Positions 24,877-30,619 of a DNA stretch of 34,582 nucleotides are shown in pieces. A program made the position numbers and the translations under genes. Source of the DNA: a virus. The stretch is taken from positions 1 through 34,582 of IMG/VR virus record IMGVR_UViG_3300036846_001600. One strand, given 5' to 3'. Within the stretch, counting starts at the first letter, position 1, and every line of letters begins with the position of its first letter. Below the pieces are notes generated by a model. That model searched no databases. It was not told the DNA's origin and saw only the letters and a list, made by a program, of their open reading frames with translations.

Positions 24877-25446
24877 CTATAACCCTAGTTCTTCTTTTTG
24901 CATATTTTCAATCATCATTTTCATCTTCAACTTACGTTTATATCTGCGTTCTGCCCGTTCCTCTTTGGTCAAAGAATAATACCCTTTTTCTTCCTCCTCA
25001 TTCATTTCTATTGAAACATCTCGATTAGGGAAACGTTTTTTAGTTTCAGATTGATTTAAAACTGCATGATTTCTTTTAATTCTATATGAGTGCTCTCTTT
25101 TTCCAACTTGAACATAGTAGAAAACAGTTTTTATTTTTAAATCTAACTGCTTAGAAATTTCTCTCGCCGTTCCGGTCATGATGAATTTTTCTTTTTCATA
25201 AAAATCATAGACAGATGCAGGAAGTTGTTTTATTGCTTTCTTGTTTTCCTGTAAAAGCGCATTGGTTTTTTCTTGATTTAATAAAGCGTGCTTATACTTT
25301 GGTGTTGCTCTATCTTTTGTTTTCCCATTTTTTATCCAAAATGAAACTGCTGTTTTAGAAACTTTGAAGCTATCCATCAATTCTTCTATTGTTCCAGTTG
25401 CGACTTTTTTGCCCTCAATATATACATCAAAGATTTTCGTTGCCAT
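24877..25446 (-). CDS. Putative DNA-binding protein with two helix-turn-helix-like repeats
   Basis: A 189-residue basic protein with an internal duplication: VATGTIEELMDSFKVSKTAV-SFWIKNGK (about 15-42) and IMTGTAREISKQLDLKIKTV-FYYVQVGK (about 89-117). Each has a TGT-helix-turn-helix pattern ending in an aromatic recognition-like helix. The tail is highly basic (RAERRYKRKLKMKMM). This suggests a nucleic-acid-binding regulator; the target is unknown. Overlaps the upstream gene by 20 bases. Confidence 0.65.
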   Translation of the reverse strand: MATKIFDVYIEGKKVATGTIEELMDSFKVSKTAVSFWIKNGKTKDRATPKYKHALLNQEKTNALLQENKKAIKQLPASVYDFYEKEKFIMTGTAREISKQLDLKIKTVFYYVQVGKREHSYRIKRNHAVLNQSETKKRFPNRDVSIEMNEEEEKGYYSLTKEERAERRYKRKLKMKMMIENMQKEELGL

Positions 25447-25618
25447 TTTCCTTTCCTCCTAATTTTTTAATTCTTTCGTGAAACTCAGCTTGCATTTCCT
25501 GATTAAATTTACTTTTGCTGCTCATTTCAAACTCTTCTCGGCCATGTTCGCTTGATATGTTACTGCTAGCAAGTTTACTGATTCTTCTTACTTCGTTTCG
25601 TTTATCGTAGTATCCCAT
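25427..25618 (-). CDS. Small charged protein, unknown function
   Basis: A 63-residue charged helical protein (MGYYDKRNEVRRISKLASSN, then MQAEFHERIKKLGGKENGNE). It starts after AGG in GAGGTTCAAAC and is the first gene downstream of the structured 25.6-25.9 kb region. Possibly a transcription antiterminator-like small protein given the position, but no motif supports this. Confidence 0.58.
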   Translation of the reverse strand: MGYYDKRNEVRRISKLASSNISSEHGREEFEMSSKSKFNQEMQAEFHERIKKLGGKENGNENL

Positions 25619-25624
25619 GTTTGA

Positions 25625-25800
25625 ACCTCGTAATTTATATTTTTGATATATATTTCAAACTAAACCGCAATGCGGTGAGTAGTTGAAAGCTTGCTCAGGC
25701 TGACTAAATACGAACCATCGCCCAAGATGGCCTTACTTAAAGTTGAACTATTTGCTTTAGTTCAATCTATCCGCTTAGGATTAATGAGAACTGCGGAATT
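25625..25800 (-). ncRNA. Putative structured RNA / leader with four or more hairpins
   Basis: No reading frame fills this stretch. On the minus strand it folds into: TCCGC with GCGGA (25797-25770), TTGAACTA with TAGTTCAA (perfect 8-bp stem, 25765-25743), CCATC with GATGG (25730-25715) enclosed by GCC/AGG-type outer pairs (AGGC 25733-25730 with GCCT 25700-25697), and ACCGC with GCGGT (25676-25664). The stretch is richer in GC than its surroundings. It lies between repeat copy B and a small gene and could be a leader attenuator, a small RNA or an origin structure. Folding was done by eye. Confidence 0.45.
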
Positions 25801-25810
25801 GCTCCTATTG

Positions 25811-25901
25811 GTAAATATATAGTATAATCGGAATCAACTTTTATACTTGTTGACCTTTGATAATACAGACTTTATAGAGATAATTTTATTTTTATTAAAA
25901 C
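25811..25901. repeat. Copy B of a 91-bp dispersed repeat
   Basis: Same length as the copy at 20402-20492 and similar along the whole span, with the best conservation at both ends. It lies directly upstream of the structured RNA region in the direction of gene reading and overlaps the last codons of the small gene ending at 25895. The plus strand has TTGCTC and TATAAT spaced 18 bases (-35/-10-like) but pointing away from the genes. Confidence 0.7.
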
Positions 25902-26077
25902 GGTCTTTTTTCTCGTAATTCTTCATATTCATCGGCTGTCGCTCTTTCCGCTCCAAGTAACAAAGACAAATTATTAACTGTAAGTAGAATCCAACCAGCA
26001 TCAAGCATCATATTAGCCCAAATTAATCCATGCATACTTCTAACATCTACCAACTCAACTCGAACAATTTTATTCAT
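25895..26077 (-). CDS. Small early protein, unknown function
   Basis: A 60-residue protein, MNKIVRVELVDVRSMHGLIW, ANMMLDAGWILLTVNNLSLL, LGAERATADEYEELREKRPF. It looks like a short strand followed by a hydrophobic amphipathic region. Its ATG overlaps the preceding micro-gene's stop. Its 3' end runs into repeat copy B. No family recognised. Confidence 0.6.
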   Translation of the reverse strand: MNKIVRVELVDVRSMHGLIWANMMLDAGWILLTVNNLSLLLGAERATADEYEELREKRPF

Positions 26078-26196
26078 TTTTCCTCTTCGTCTAAAGTATA
26101 AAAATCAGTGCATCCACAAAATGGACATTTTTCATACATTTCATCATCCATTGTCATAAAAGAAGATTGGCAGTCATAACATTCGTATTCAATCAT
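26074..26196 (-). CDS. Zinc-ribbon micro-protein (40 residues)
   Basis: An ATG at 26196 opens 40 residues: MIEYECYDCQSSFMTMDDEM, YEKCPFCGCTDFYTLDEEEK. CxxC pairs at 6-9 and 24-27 form a classical zinc ribbon. It overlaps the start of the next gene (ATGA) and the stop of the previous micro-gene, so it is a real member of the coupled run. Probably binds DNA, RNA or a protein partner. Confidence 0.68.
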   Translation of the reverse strand: MIEYECYDCQSSFMTMDDEMYEKCPFCGCTDFYTLDEEEK

Positions 26197-26330
26197 TCAA
26201 ACTCCAATCTAGTTTCACATTCATCACAAACTGGATAAGTTTCATCAGGAATTAATTCAGATTCCTTGATGTATTTTCCGCATAAATAACATGAACAATA
26301 GGCTTCGTTTTCAATCGATTGGATTGACAT
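26193..26330 (-). CDS. Second zinc-ribbon micro-protein (45 residues)
   Basis: An ATG at 26330 opens 45 residues: MSIQSIENEAYCSCYLCGKY, IKESELIPDETYPVCDECET, RLEFE. It has CSCxxC and CxxC, again a zinc-ribbon layout. Its stop overlaps the next ATG and its start lies inside the preceding gene. The two adjacent micro-proteins are not close in sequence apart from the cysteines. Confidence 0.66.
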   Translation of the reverse strand: MSIQSIENEAYCSCYLCGKYIKESELIPDETYPVCDECETRLEFE

Positions 26331-26481
26331 AAGCAATTCCTTTCAAACTTTTCCAACTTGCCATTGAATCAAGAATAGAAATAATTTCATCCTTGGTTTT
26401 CAACATTAGTTTTTCCTTTTTAATTCTTCCAAGTGGATAGTTGGCCATTTCCCAATCTTTAATTATTTCTGAGATAGTCAT
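26311..26481 (-). CDS. Small helical protein of 56 residues, unknown function
   Basis: An ATG at 26481 opens 56 residues: MTISEIIKDWEMANYPLGRI, then KKEKLMLKTKDEIISILDSM and ASWKSLKGIAYVNPID. It overlaps the DnaC-like gene (ATGA) and the next micro-gene (20 bases), so it is coupled. The function is unknown; directly after a helicase-loader gene it may be a replication accessory. Confidence 0.62.
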   Translation of the reverse strand: MTISEIIKDWEMANYPLGRIKKEKLMLKTKDEIISILDSMASWKSLKGIAYVNPID

Positions 26482-27221
26482 CTTTGAATTCCTTTACTAG
26501 ATATATTCATGATTTGAGCTTTGTTCATTCTATTTCTTAATCGAATTGGTAGCCTGTCTAGCCGAGAATCACTTTCAGGGATTGATAGTATTACAAGACT
26601 ACATGTATCTTTTGTACTCAATAGAAGAGCATTCACATCATCAATATCTTTTTCCGCATAATCAGCAAGTGAGTTAAGAATTAGAATATCAGCAGTTTCA
26701 ATATCAAATTTAAGCTTTAAGAATTTTTGTTTTTCTTCATCACTCATGAATCTATTTCTACGTTGCTCCGTGTATTTATCGGGCCTAATTGTTTTTACTT
26801 TTACAGTTTGACCTAAATTATCAATGATCCATTTAACAAAATTATCTGCGCTAACTACGCTTAGTTCATCGCCATAATTATATTTAACGATGACATCTTT
26901 TCTAAGGTCAACGCCTTTTTGTAATCTTAACTTTTCAAAATAATCGACTTCCTCTGGTTTAGTCACATCTGTTCCATATTCTGGTGACGCTCCGTAGCTA
27001 ACGAGTCTTCTATCTTTTTTCTCATTTTGACATTGAGGGCAAAAGTGAGGTTGATAGTTTCTTTTTTCGCCACCTATATACTTTCCCTCAATTGATAAAA
27101 CTTCTTTTTGAACTTGCCATAAGTTACAATGATGCACTCCACAAACGCCAACACCTTCTTTTATGATTTCAACTTCATAATTAGCAAAATGGTCTATCGC
27201 TTCTTTTTCTTCATCAATCAA
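26478..27221 (-). CDS. DnaC-like protein lacking the Walker A motif
   Basis: A 247-residue protein starting with TTG at 27221 (AGGTGG 6 bases upstream, overlapping the initiator stop). The N-terminus has zinc ligands (VCGVHHCNL with C27/H30/H31/C32, and FCPQCQ with C61/C64), as in DnaC/DnaI-type loaders. The later part has DILILNSLAD (178-187) in the place of Walker B and RLDRLPIRLRNRMNKAQIMN near the end, like the sensor region. The P-loop place, however, reads VIVKYNYGDELSVVSADNFV with no GKT/S. It is probably an inactivated or ATP-independent loader working with the initiator encoded before it. Confidence 0.7.
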   Translation of the reverse strand: MIDEEKEAIDHFANYEVEIIKEGVGVCGVHHCNLWQVQKEVLSIEGKYIGGEKRNYQPHFCPQCQNEKKDRRLVSYGASPEYGTDVTKPEEVDYFEKLRLQKGVDLRKDVIVKYNYGDELSVVSADNFVKWIIDNLGQTVKVKTIRPDKYTEQRRNRFMSDEEKQKFLKLKFDIETADILILNSLADYAEKDIDDVNALLLSTKDTCSLVILSIPESDSRLDRLPIRLRNRMNKAQIMNISSKGIQR

Positions 27222-27988
27222 ATATATCCACCTGCTTTTCTATTTTGTGGTTCAGAGGTTGGTAATGTTTGAAAATCATCAAAAGTCTCTTTATCTCCAA
27301 TGATGAACTTAACAGCATTAACAGAGAATTTACCCGTTGGATCATCAATTTTTTCTCGTTTGTACCACACAGAATAGTTTTTAGCCCCGGTTACCGCCTG
27401 TTCCTTCTGGAATGTTGGTAGTTTAATAAATTCGATTTTCACAGCTTCACGCAACTTGTTATTTTTAATAGCTAAGTTAGTAAAAGTATTAAAATAATCA
27501 GAAAGTAGAGAATCAGTGTCACTATCTACATCTTCTTCTATGCCTTTACCTTTACCTTTATCTATATCTATACCTTCTTCTTTCTCTTTATCTGTGGCTG
27601 CGCCTTGTGTGTCTTTTGGTATACCGCTTGTCGTACCAAAAGTTTTTTTCTTGAATTGATAACCTTTTGCTTCTAATTCTTTTCTAGCTTCTTTAAAAGT
27701 TGTTTGACTATAACGATCTACTCTTAGATTATTATTTTTTAACCAATGAATAATAAAGACAAGTTTTCCATCGGTAGTAAAATCTATAAAGCTCTTATCT
27801 AACAGAATTTTTAAATCATCTCTAGTCCCAAATCCAAGATATCTTAATTCACGTTCAACACTTGCGACAATTCCATCATCATCTGCAATCATTCCAAAGT
27901 GAAAATATAGTAGCTGGCTTGACTGTGGTAAATCTAAAAATTCATCACTTCTAACCACTTCTTGATTAAACATTCTTTTTTTAGCCAC
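27218..27988 (-). CDS. Replication initiator / replisome organiser (DnaD-like N-terminus)
   Basis: A 256-residue protein starting with GTG (27988) after AAGGA. The N-terminal ~100 residues (MAKKRMFNQEVVRSDEFLDL, LLYFHFGMIADDDGIVAS, WLKNNNLRVDRYSQTTF) match the winged-helix domain typical of lactococcal phage replisome organisers. A low-complexity linker (DIDKGKGKGIEEDVDSDTDS, about 138-160), encoded by short repeats, leads to a C-terminal DnaD-like domain (about 165-240). It should bind the phage origin, perhaps the repeats inside this gene, and recruit the loader. Strong by context and pattern. Confidence 0.82.
   Translation of the reverse strand: MAKKRMFNQEVVRSDEFLDLPQSSQLLYFHFGMIADDDGIVASVERELRYLGFGTRDDLKILLDKSFIDFTTDGKLVFIIHWLKNNNLRVDRYSQTTFKEARKELEAKGYQFKKKTFGTTSGIPKDTQGAATDKEKEEGIDIDKGKGKGIEEDVDSDTDSLLSDYFNTFTNLAIKNNKLREAVKIEFIKLPTFQKEQAVTGAKNYSVWYKREKIDDPTGKFSVNAVKFIIGDKETFDDFQTLPTSEPQNRKAGGYI
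27530..27600. repeat. Short tandem repeats within the initiator gene, candidate origin
   Basis: The linker is coded by repeated TACCTT/TATC units (plus strand: TTTACCTTTACCTTTATC, then TATATCTATA). Lactococcal phages often carry their replication origin inside the initiator gene as iterated sites. The repeat units here are short and also explained by Lys-Gly codons, so this is only a candidate. Confidence 0.3.
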
Positions 27989-28000
27989 TTTTGTTCCTTA

Positions 28001-28822
28001 CTAAATATTTTTTATTTTGCTGAACTGATCACTCAGCTCATTTGAACTTAATTTCGTGTAAATTGTGGTAGTTGCTATTTGCTCATGACCTAACAACTGC
28101 TGCAAAACGGTAGCATCTCCACCATTCATCAAGAACGACTTTGCAAAGTAATGTCTGATAGAGTGAGGATATACTTTTTCTTTGTTCACTTTTGCAATAC
28201 CAGCAATTTTTTTCAAATTTACTCGATAAGTTCGCTGATTCTTATAGAAAATTGTTTCTTCAATGCCAGCCTTTTTAACATAAGCTTTCAATTGTTTTTT
28301 AAGAAACTGAGGAATTGTGATAATTCTCTGTTTCCCTTTATTTTCTATAACTGTTATTTTTTTATTGAGGTCTTCCACTTTAAAAGAACAAACTTCAGAA
28401 ATTCGCATTCCTGTATTACCAATCACTAAAATAAAAAGTCGCATTTCTTCAGTAGTACTATTTTTAATCAGTCTTTTATAATCAGCTTCGGTTATTGATT
28501 CTCTATGTTCTTTAGTTTGGCTCTTCAACAACTTGACTGATAATCTTTCAGAAATATATCCTTCTGTTTCTAACCACTTTAGATAAACATTGACAATAAT
28601 AAGTTTCTGATTGATTGTTTTCAATTTATAGTTTTTCCCAGATTTATACTGAAAATCTTTCAAGTATTGCTTAAATTCAATCAAAGTTTCTTTATCTAAT
28701 GAAAAATCATTTGAAACAATATAATCATCTAACTGTCTGAGTGTGGTTAGGTAATTTTTTATAGTATTTTTTCCTAACTCATTATCTTTAAGAAAATACT
28801 CATATTCCTTGAGTTGTAGCAT
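28001..28822 (-). CDS. Second tyrosine recombinase (XerC/D-like)
   Basis: A 273-residue recombinase within the early operon, read opposite to the integrase. The core-binding domain spans ~1-100 (MLQLKEYEYFLKDNELGKNT onward). The catalytic residues are all present: R140 (NTGMRISEVC), a Lys at 162-164 (ENKGKQR), H220 and R223 (PHSIRH), H246 (LLGHEQIA) and Y255 (TTTIYTK). It lacks the N-terminal arm-binding domain of the true integrase, so it resembles Xer. It lies directly before the replication initiator. It may resolve multimers or catalyse another inversion/deletion; the target is not visible here. Confidence 0.85.
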   Translation of the reverse strand: MLQLKEYEYFLKDNELGKNTIKNYLTTLRQLDDYIVSNDFSLDKETLIEFKQYLKDFQYKSGKNYKLKTINQKLIIVNVYLKWLETEGYISERLSVKLLKSQTKEHRESITEADYKRLIKNSTTEEMRLFILVIGNTGMRISEVCSFKVEDLNKKITVIENKGKQRIITIPQFLKKQLKAYVKKAGIEETIFYKNQRTYRVNLKKIAGIAKVNKEKVYPHSIRHYFAKSFLMNGGDATVLQQLLGHEQIATTTIYTKLSSNELSDQFSKIKNI

Positions 28823-28833
28823 TCATAAACCAC

Positions 28834-29073
28834 CTATCTCTCTAATGTCCAAACAGCACTTTGAAATGAATAACCCGATTCACTGATGCCACCTTCTAAC
28901 TTAGTGTGAAAATCATACCCTTGTTTCCTCAGCTCACTAATTCTTGCTGGAGCTTCCCAAATTCCAAGAAAGGTTAATGCTTCCCATCTGGTTAAAGATG
29001 CATGAGTATCAAACCAACGAAGTATTCTTTCATGCTGTGTTAGTTTTTGATTTGGTTCAATATTATTAGCCAT
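28834..29073 (-). CDS. Helix-turn-helix domain protein
   Basis: A 79-residue protein resembling the HTH_39-like family of phage and plasmid genes: KLTQHERILRWFDTHASLTR, WEALTFLGIWEAPARISELR, then a C-terminal part with the YSFQSAVWTLER end. It is a winged-helix-like DNA-binding protein. It lies immediately upstream of the Xer-like recombinase (12 bases) and may regulate it or act as an accessory factor. Confidence 0.72.
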   Translation of the reverse strand: MANNIEPNQKLTQHERILRWFDTHASLTRWEALTFLGIWEAPARISELRKQGYDFHTKLEGGISESGYSFQSAVWTLER

Positions 29074-29127
29074 ATTTCCTCCGATCTGTTACAATTGAAG
29101 TAGAATTTTTCGTAAATTTTCTACCGA

Positions 29128-29154
29128 GTCCGCATGCCAGTGCGGGCTTTTTTA
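29128..29154 (+). terminator. Hairpin with T-run, plus-strand orientation
   Basis: GTCCGCA, loop TGCCAG, TGCGGGC followed by TTTTTT. A 7-bp stem including one T-G pair, reading as a terminator in the plus direction, opposite to the genes around it. It strongly resembles the hairpin at 18681-18705 (similar loop, same orientation). It may stop antisense transcription or be an RNA element in the leader of the HTH gene. Confidence 0.5.
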
Positions 29155-29394
29155 TTTTGCAATCGTGAGATTTTTGTTTGTCATTTTCTGACGAGCAATG
29201 TCATTTTTATGATGCTGCATGTTTTCTGCAAACAGTTCTTTATTTTCTTCTTGCAATTTATTAGAGAAATCAATCCAATCTTGACGGCTTTTTTCACAAT
29301 TAACAAGACTTTGTTGAGTTGATTCCAACTCTCTTTTAATGCGATCATAATCAGCAAGTTTAAATTTTTCTTCTTCTGTTTTAAATCCAAACAT
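29152..29394 (-). CDS. Coiled-coil protein, unknown function
   Basis: An 80-residue protein with a heptad pattern through most of its length (KFKLADYDRIKRELESTQQS, LVNCEKSRQDWIDFSNKLQE, ENKELFAENM). It overlaps no domain I recognise. It starts one base after the stop of the DUF771-like gene and may act as its partner or be a structural coil. Confidence 0.62.
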   Translation of the reverse strand: MFGFKTEEEKFKLADYDRIKRELESTQQSLVNCEKSRQDWIDFSNKLQEENKELFAENMQHHKNDIARQKMTNKNLTIAK

Positions 29395-29395
29395 T

Positions 29396-29728
29396 TTATT
29401 TACTTCCTCCTGAAAATTTCTGATAAAATTCTTTATTTATAAACTCCATCATTTCTTTAAACTTAAACGACCAGTTATCTCCTTTACCATTTGGGTAATA
29501 AACCCAACCTCCGTTTTCAACTGATATTCTTTTTCTTAAATCAGGTTTTCTTAAAACTTTTGAAACTGTTGGAATACTGCGGTTTGATTTTACTGTAAAA
29601 ACATCCATACCAACCCAACCATCAAAATCTTGTTTTTTAAGTTCCAAGTACTCGATTTTATCAATCAAAATTTTATCGTCAGGGATTATAACTGGTATTG
29701 TCGCTTTCACTTCTAAGACTTGTTCCAT
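29396..29728 (-). CDS. DUF771-like early phage protein
   Basis: A 110-residue protein with pieces typical of DUF771 (WVGMDVFTVKSNRSIPTVSK, VLRKPDLRKRISVENGGWVY, YYPNGKGDNWSFKFKEMMEF). The N-terminal half is probably a small DNA-binding or regulatory domain; the family is found in Gram-positive phage early regions directly after the Cro-like gene, as here. Function of the family is not established. Confidence 0.72.
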   Translation of the reverse strand: MEQVLEVKATIPVIIPDDKILIDKIEYLELKKQDFDGWVGMDVFTVKSNRSIPTVSKVLRKPDLRKRISVENGGWVYYPNGKGDNWSFKFKEMMEFINKEFYQKFSGGSK

Positions 29729-29741
29729 GATATTTTCTCCC

Positions 29742-29948
29742 TTATTTAAATTTAATAGGATAAATTTCCATTAACTTGGCAAGCATTTCGACTGCTTTTG
29801 GTCCACCATCAGTTTTATTGAGAGCATTTCTCAATTGTTGTTCGCTGATTCCATCAAGTGCAAATGCAAGTGTCTTAATTGAAATACCAGATTCTTCACG
29901 GTATTTATTCACTGCTGTTCGCATTTTTTCTAGTGCAACTTCCGTCAT
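29742..29948 (-). CDS. Cro-like / lytic regulator (small helix-turn-helix protein)
   Basis: A 68-residue protein, the first gene of the leftward lytic operon. The helix-turn-helix region is about 20-50 (SGISIKTLAFALDGISEQQL, then RNALNKTDGGPKAVEML). Read divergently from the CI-like gene across the switch region, it is in the position of Cro. It probably binds some of the AACTAT repeats in that region. It begins after GGGG/AAAGGGG at 9 bases. Function inferred mainly from position. Confidence 0.7.
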   Translation of the reverse strand: MTEVALEKMRTAVNKYREESGISIKTLAFALDGISEQQLRNALNKTDGGPKAVEMLAKLMEIYPIKFK

Positions 29949-30005
29949 TTTTTACCCCTTTCAAAGTATTAGTAAAGAATTTTTATTATTTTTCATAGTT
30001 AACCC

Positions 30006-30034
30006 TTGACTTTTTTTATTCAATATCATAAAAT
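30006..30034 (+). promoter_or_regulatory. Candidate rightward promoter in the switch (TTGACT-17-TAAAAT)
   Basis: TTGACT at 30006-30011 and TAAAAT at 30029-30034 are spaced by exactly 17 bases. It points to the cI-like gene with about 200 bases of leader and would be antisense to the leader of the lytic gene. Two copies of CATAGTTAA flank it (29994-30002 and 30040-30048). Confidence 0.5.
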
Positions 30035-30135
30035 AAGAGCATAGTTAAAGAGCCTATAAAACACTTTATAAAACTTGCTTGGCGGCGTTGTTCATTAGTA
30101 TTTATTTAGGTTTTCTTTATCTTTCGTTTATAAAA

Positions 30136-30210
30136 ATAACTATTTATCTTTACAAAAACTATTTTATACAAATTCATAAACATTGTCAAGTGTTTTATTC
30201 AAAACTATAA
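30136..30210. promoter_or_regulatory. Operator-like repeats at the divergent promoters
   Basis: AACTAT occurs at 30138-30143, 30157-30162 and 30203-30208; the reverse ATAGTT lies at 29995-30000 and 30041-30046. The plus-strand contexts are ATAACTATTTATC, AAAACTATTTTATA and AAAACTATAAAATA. They overlap the -10 boxes of the two divergent promoters, as operators of CI or Cro would. Confidence 0.55.
30161..30189 (-). promoter_or_regulatory. Lytic promoter (TTGACA-17-TAAAAT, leftward)
   Basis: On the minus strand TTGACA (plus 30184-30189) and TAAAAT (plus 30161-30166) are spaced by 17 bases, almost ideal. It would start about 200 bases ahead of the Cro-like gene. Its -35 overlaps that of the cI-like promoter. 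Confidence 0.7.
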
Positions 30211-30211
30211 A
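30183..30211 (+). promoter_or_regulatory. Lysogenic promoter for the CI-like gene
   Basis: TTGTCA (30183-30188) and TATAAA (30206-30211) are spaced by 17 bases. It starts transcription about 25 bases before the CI-like ATG and shares its -35 area with the leftward lytic promoter, so the two are mutually exclusive in geometry. Confidence 0.7.
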
Positions 30212-30243
30212 ATATTTTTTTGAGATACCTTGAAAGGCTTGAT

Positions 30244-30591
30244 ATGACTACGTTTGAAAGAATAAAAAGTTTAGCTGATAACCAAAAAATTAGCCTACAA
30301 AAAGTTGCAATAGATATCGGTCTCAGCGAAAATGCTATTTATGGTTGGAAAACTCGTAAACCAAAAGGTGAGGATTTAGCAAAAGTAGCCGACTATTTTC
30401 ACGTTTCTGTAGACTATCTGCTCGGACGTGATATGACTGAACCCAAAAATATAACAGTAGATTTGGCTGATTTAGCTAATAAACCTAAAGATTTTGACTG
30501 GGATAGCGTTTTGTCAGTTGGTGGTAAACCTATTCCAGAAGAAGATAAAGAGATTATCCGTCGTTTATTTGCACATAAACTATCTGATTGA
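30244..30591 (+). CDS. CI-like repressor (Cro/CI helix-turn-helix) without a cleavage domain
   Basis: The ATG at 30244 (AAAGG 6 bases upstream) gives 115 residues; the frame opens with TTG at 30220. Residues ~2-60 are a Cro/CI HTH (ERIKSLADNQKISLQKVAID, then ENAIYGWKTRKPKGEDLAKV, then SVDYLLGRDM). The short C-terminal tail (about 60-115) has no LexA/S24 peptidase sequence (no catalytic Ser-Lys pair), so self-cleavage is not expected. The gene downstream encodes a metalloprotease, suggesting proteolytic inactivation as in ImmR/ImmA systems. Probably maintains lysogeny by binding the AACTAT-type repeats. Confidence 0.88.
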   Translation: MTTFERIKSLADNQKISLQKVAIDIGLSENAIYGWKTRKPKGEDLAKVADYFHVSVDYLLGRDMTEPKNITVDLADLANKPKDFDWDSVLSVGGKPIPEEDKEIIRRLFAHKLSD

Positions 30592-30619
30592 TTATAAATT
30601 AAAGAGAGGACGGTAGTTT

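Noticed and set aside
30060-30100. Nine-codon leader peptide (MNNAAKQVL) in the lytic leader
   Set aside because: No ribosome site and no sign of conservation within the window; too short to support.
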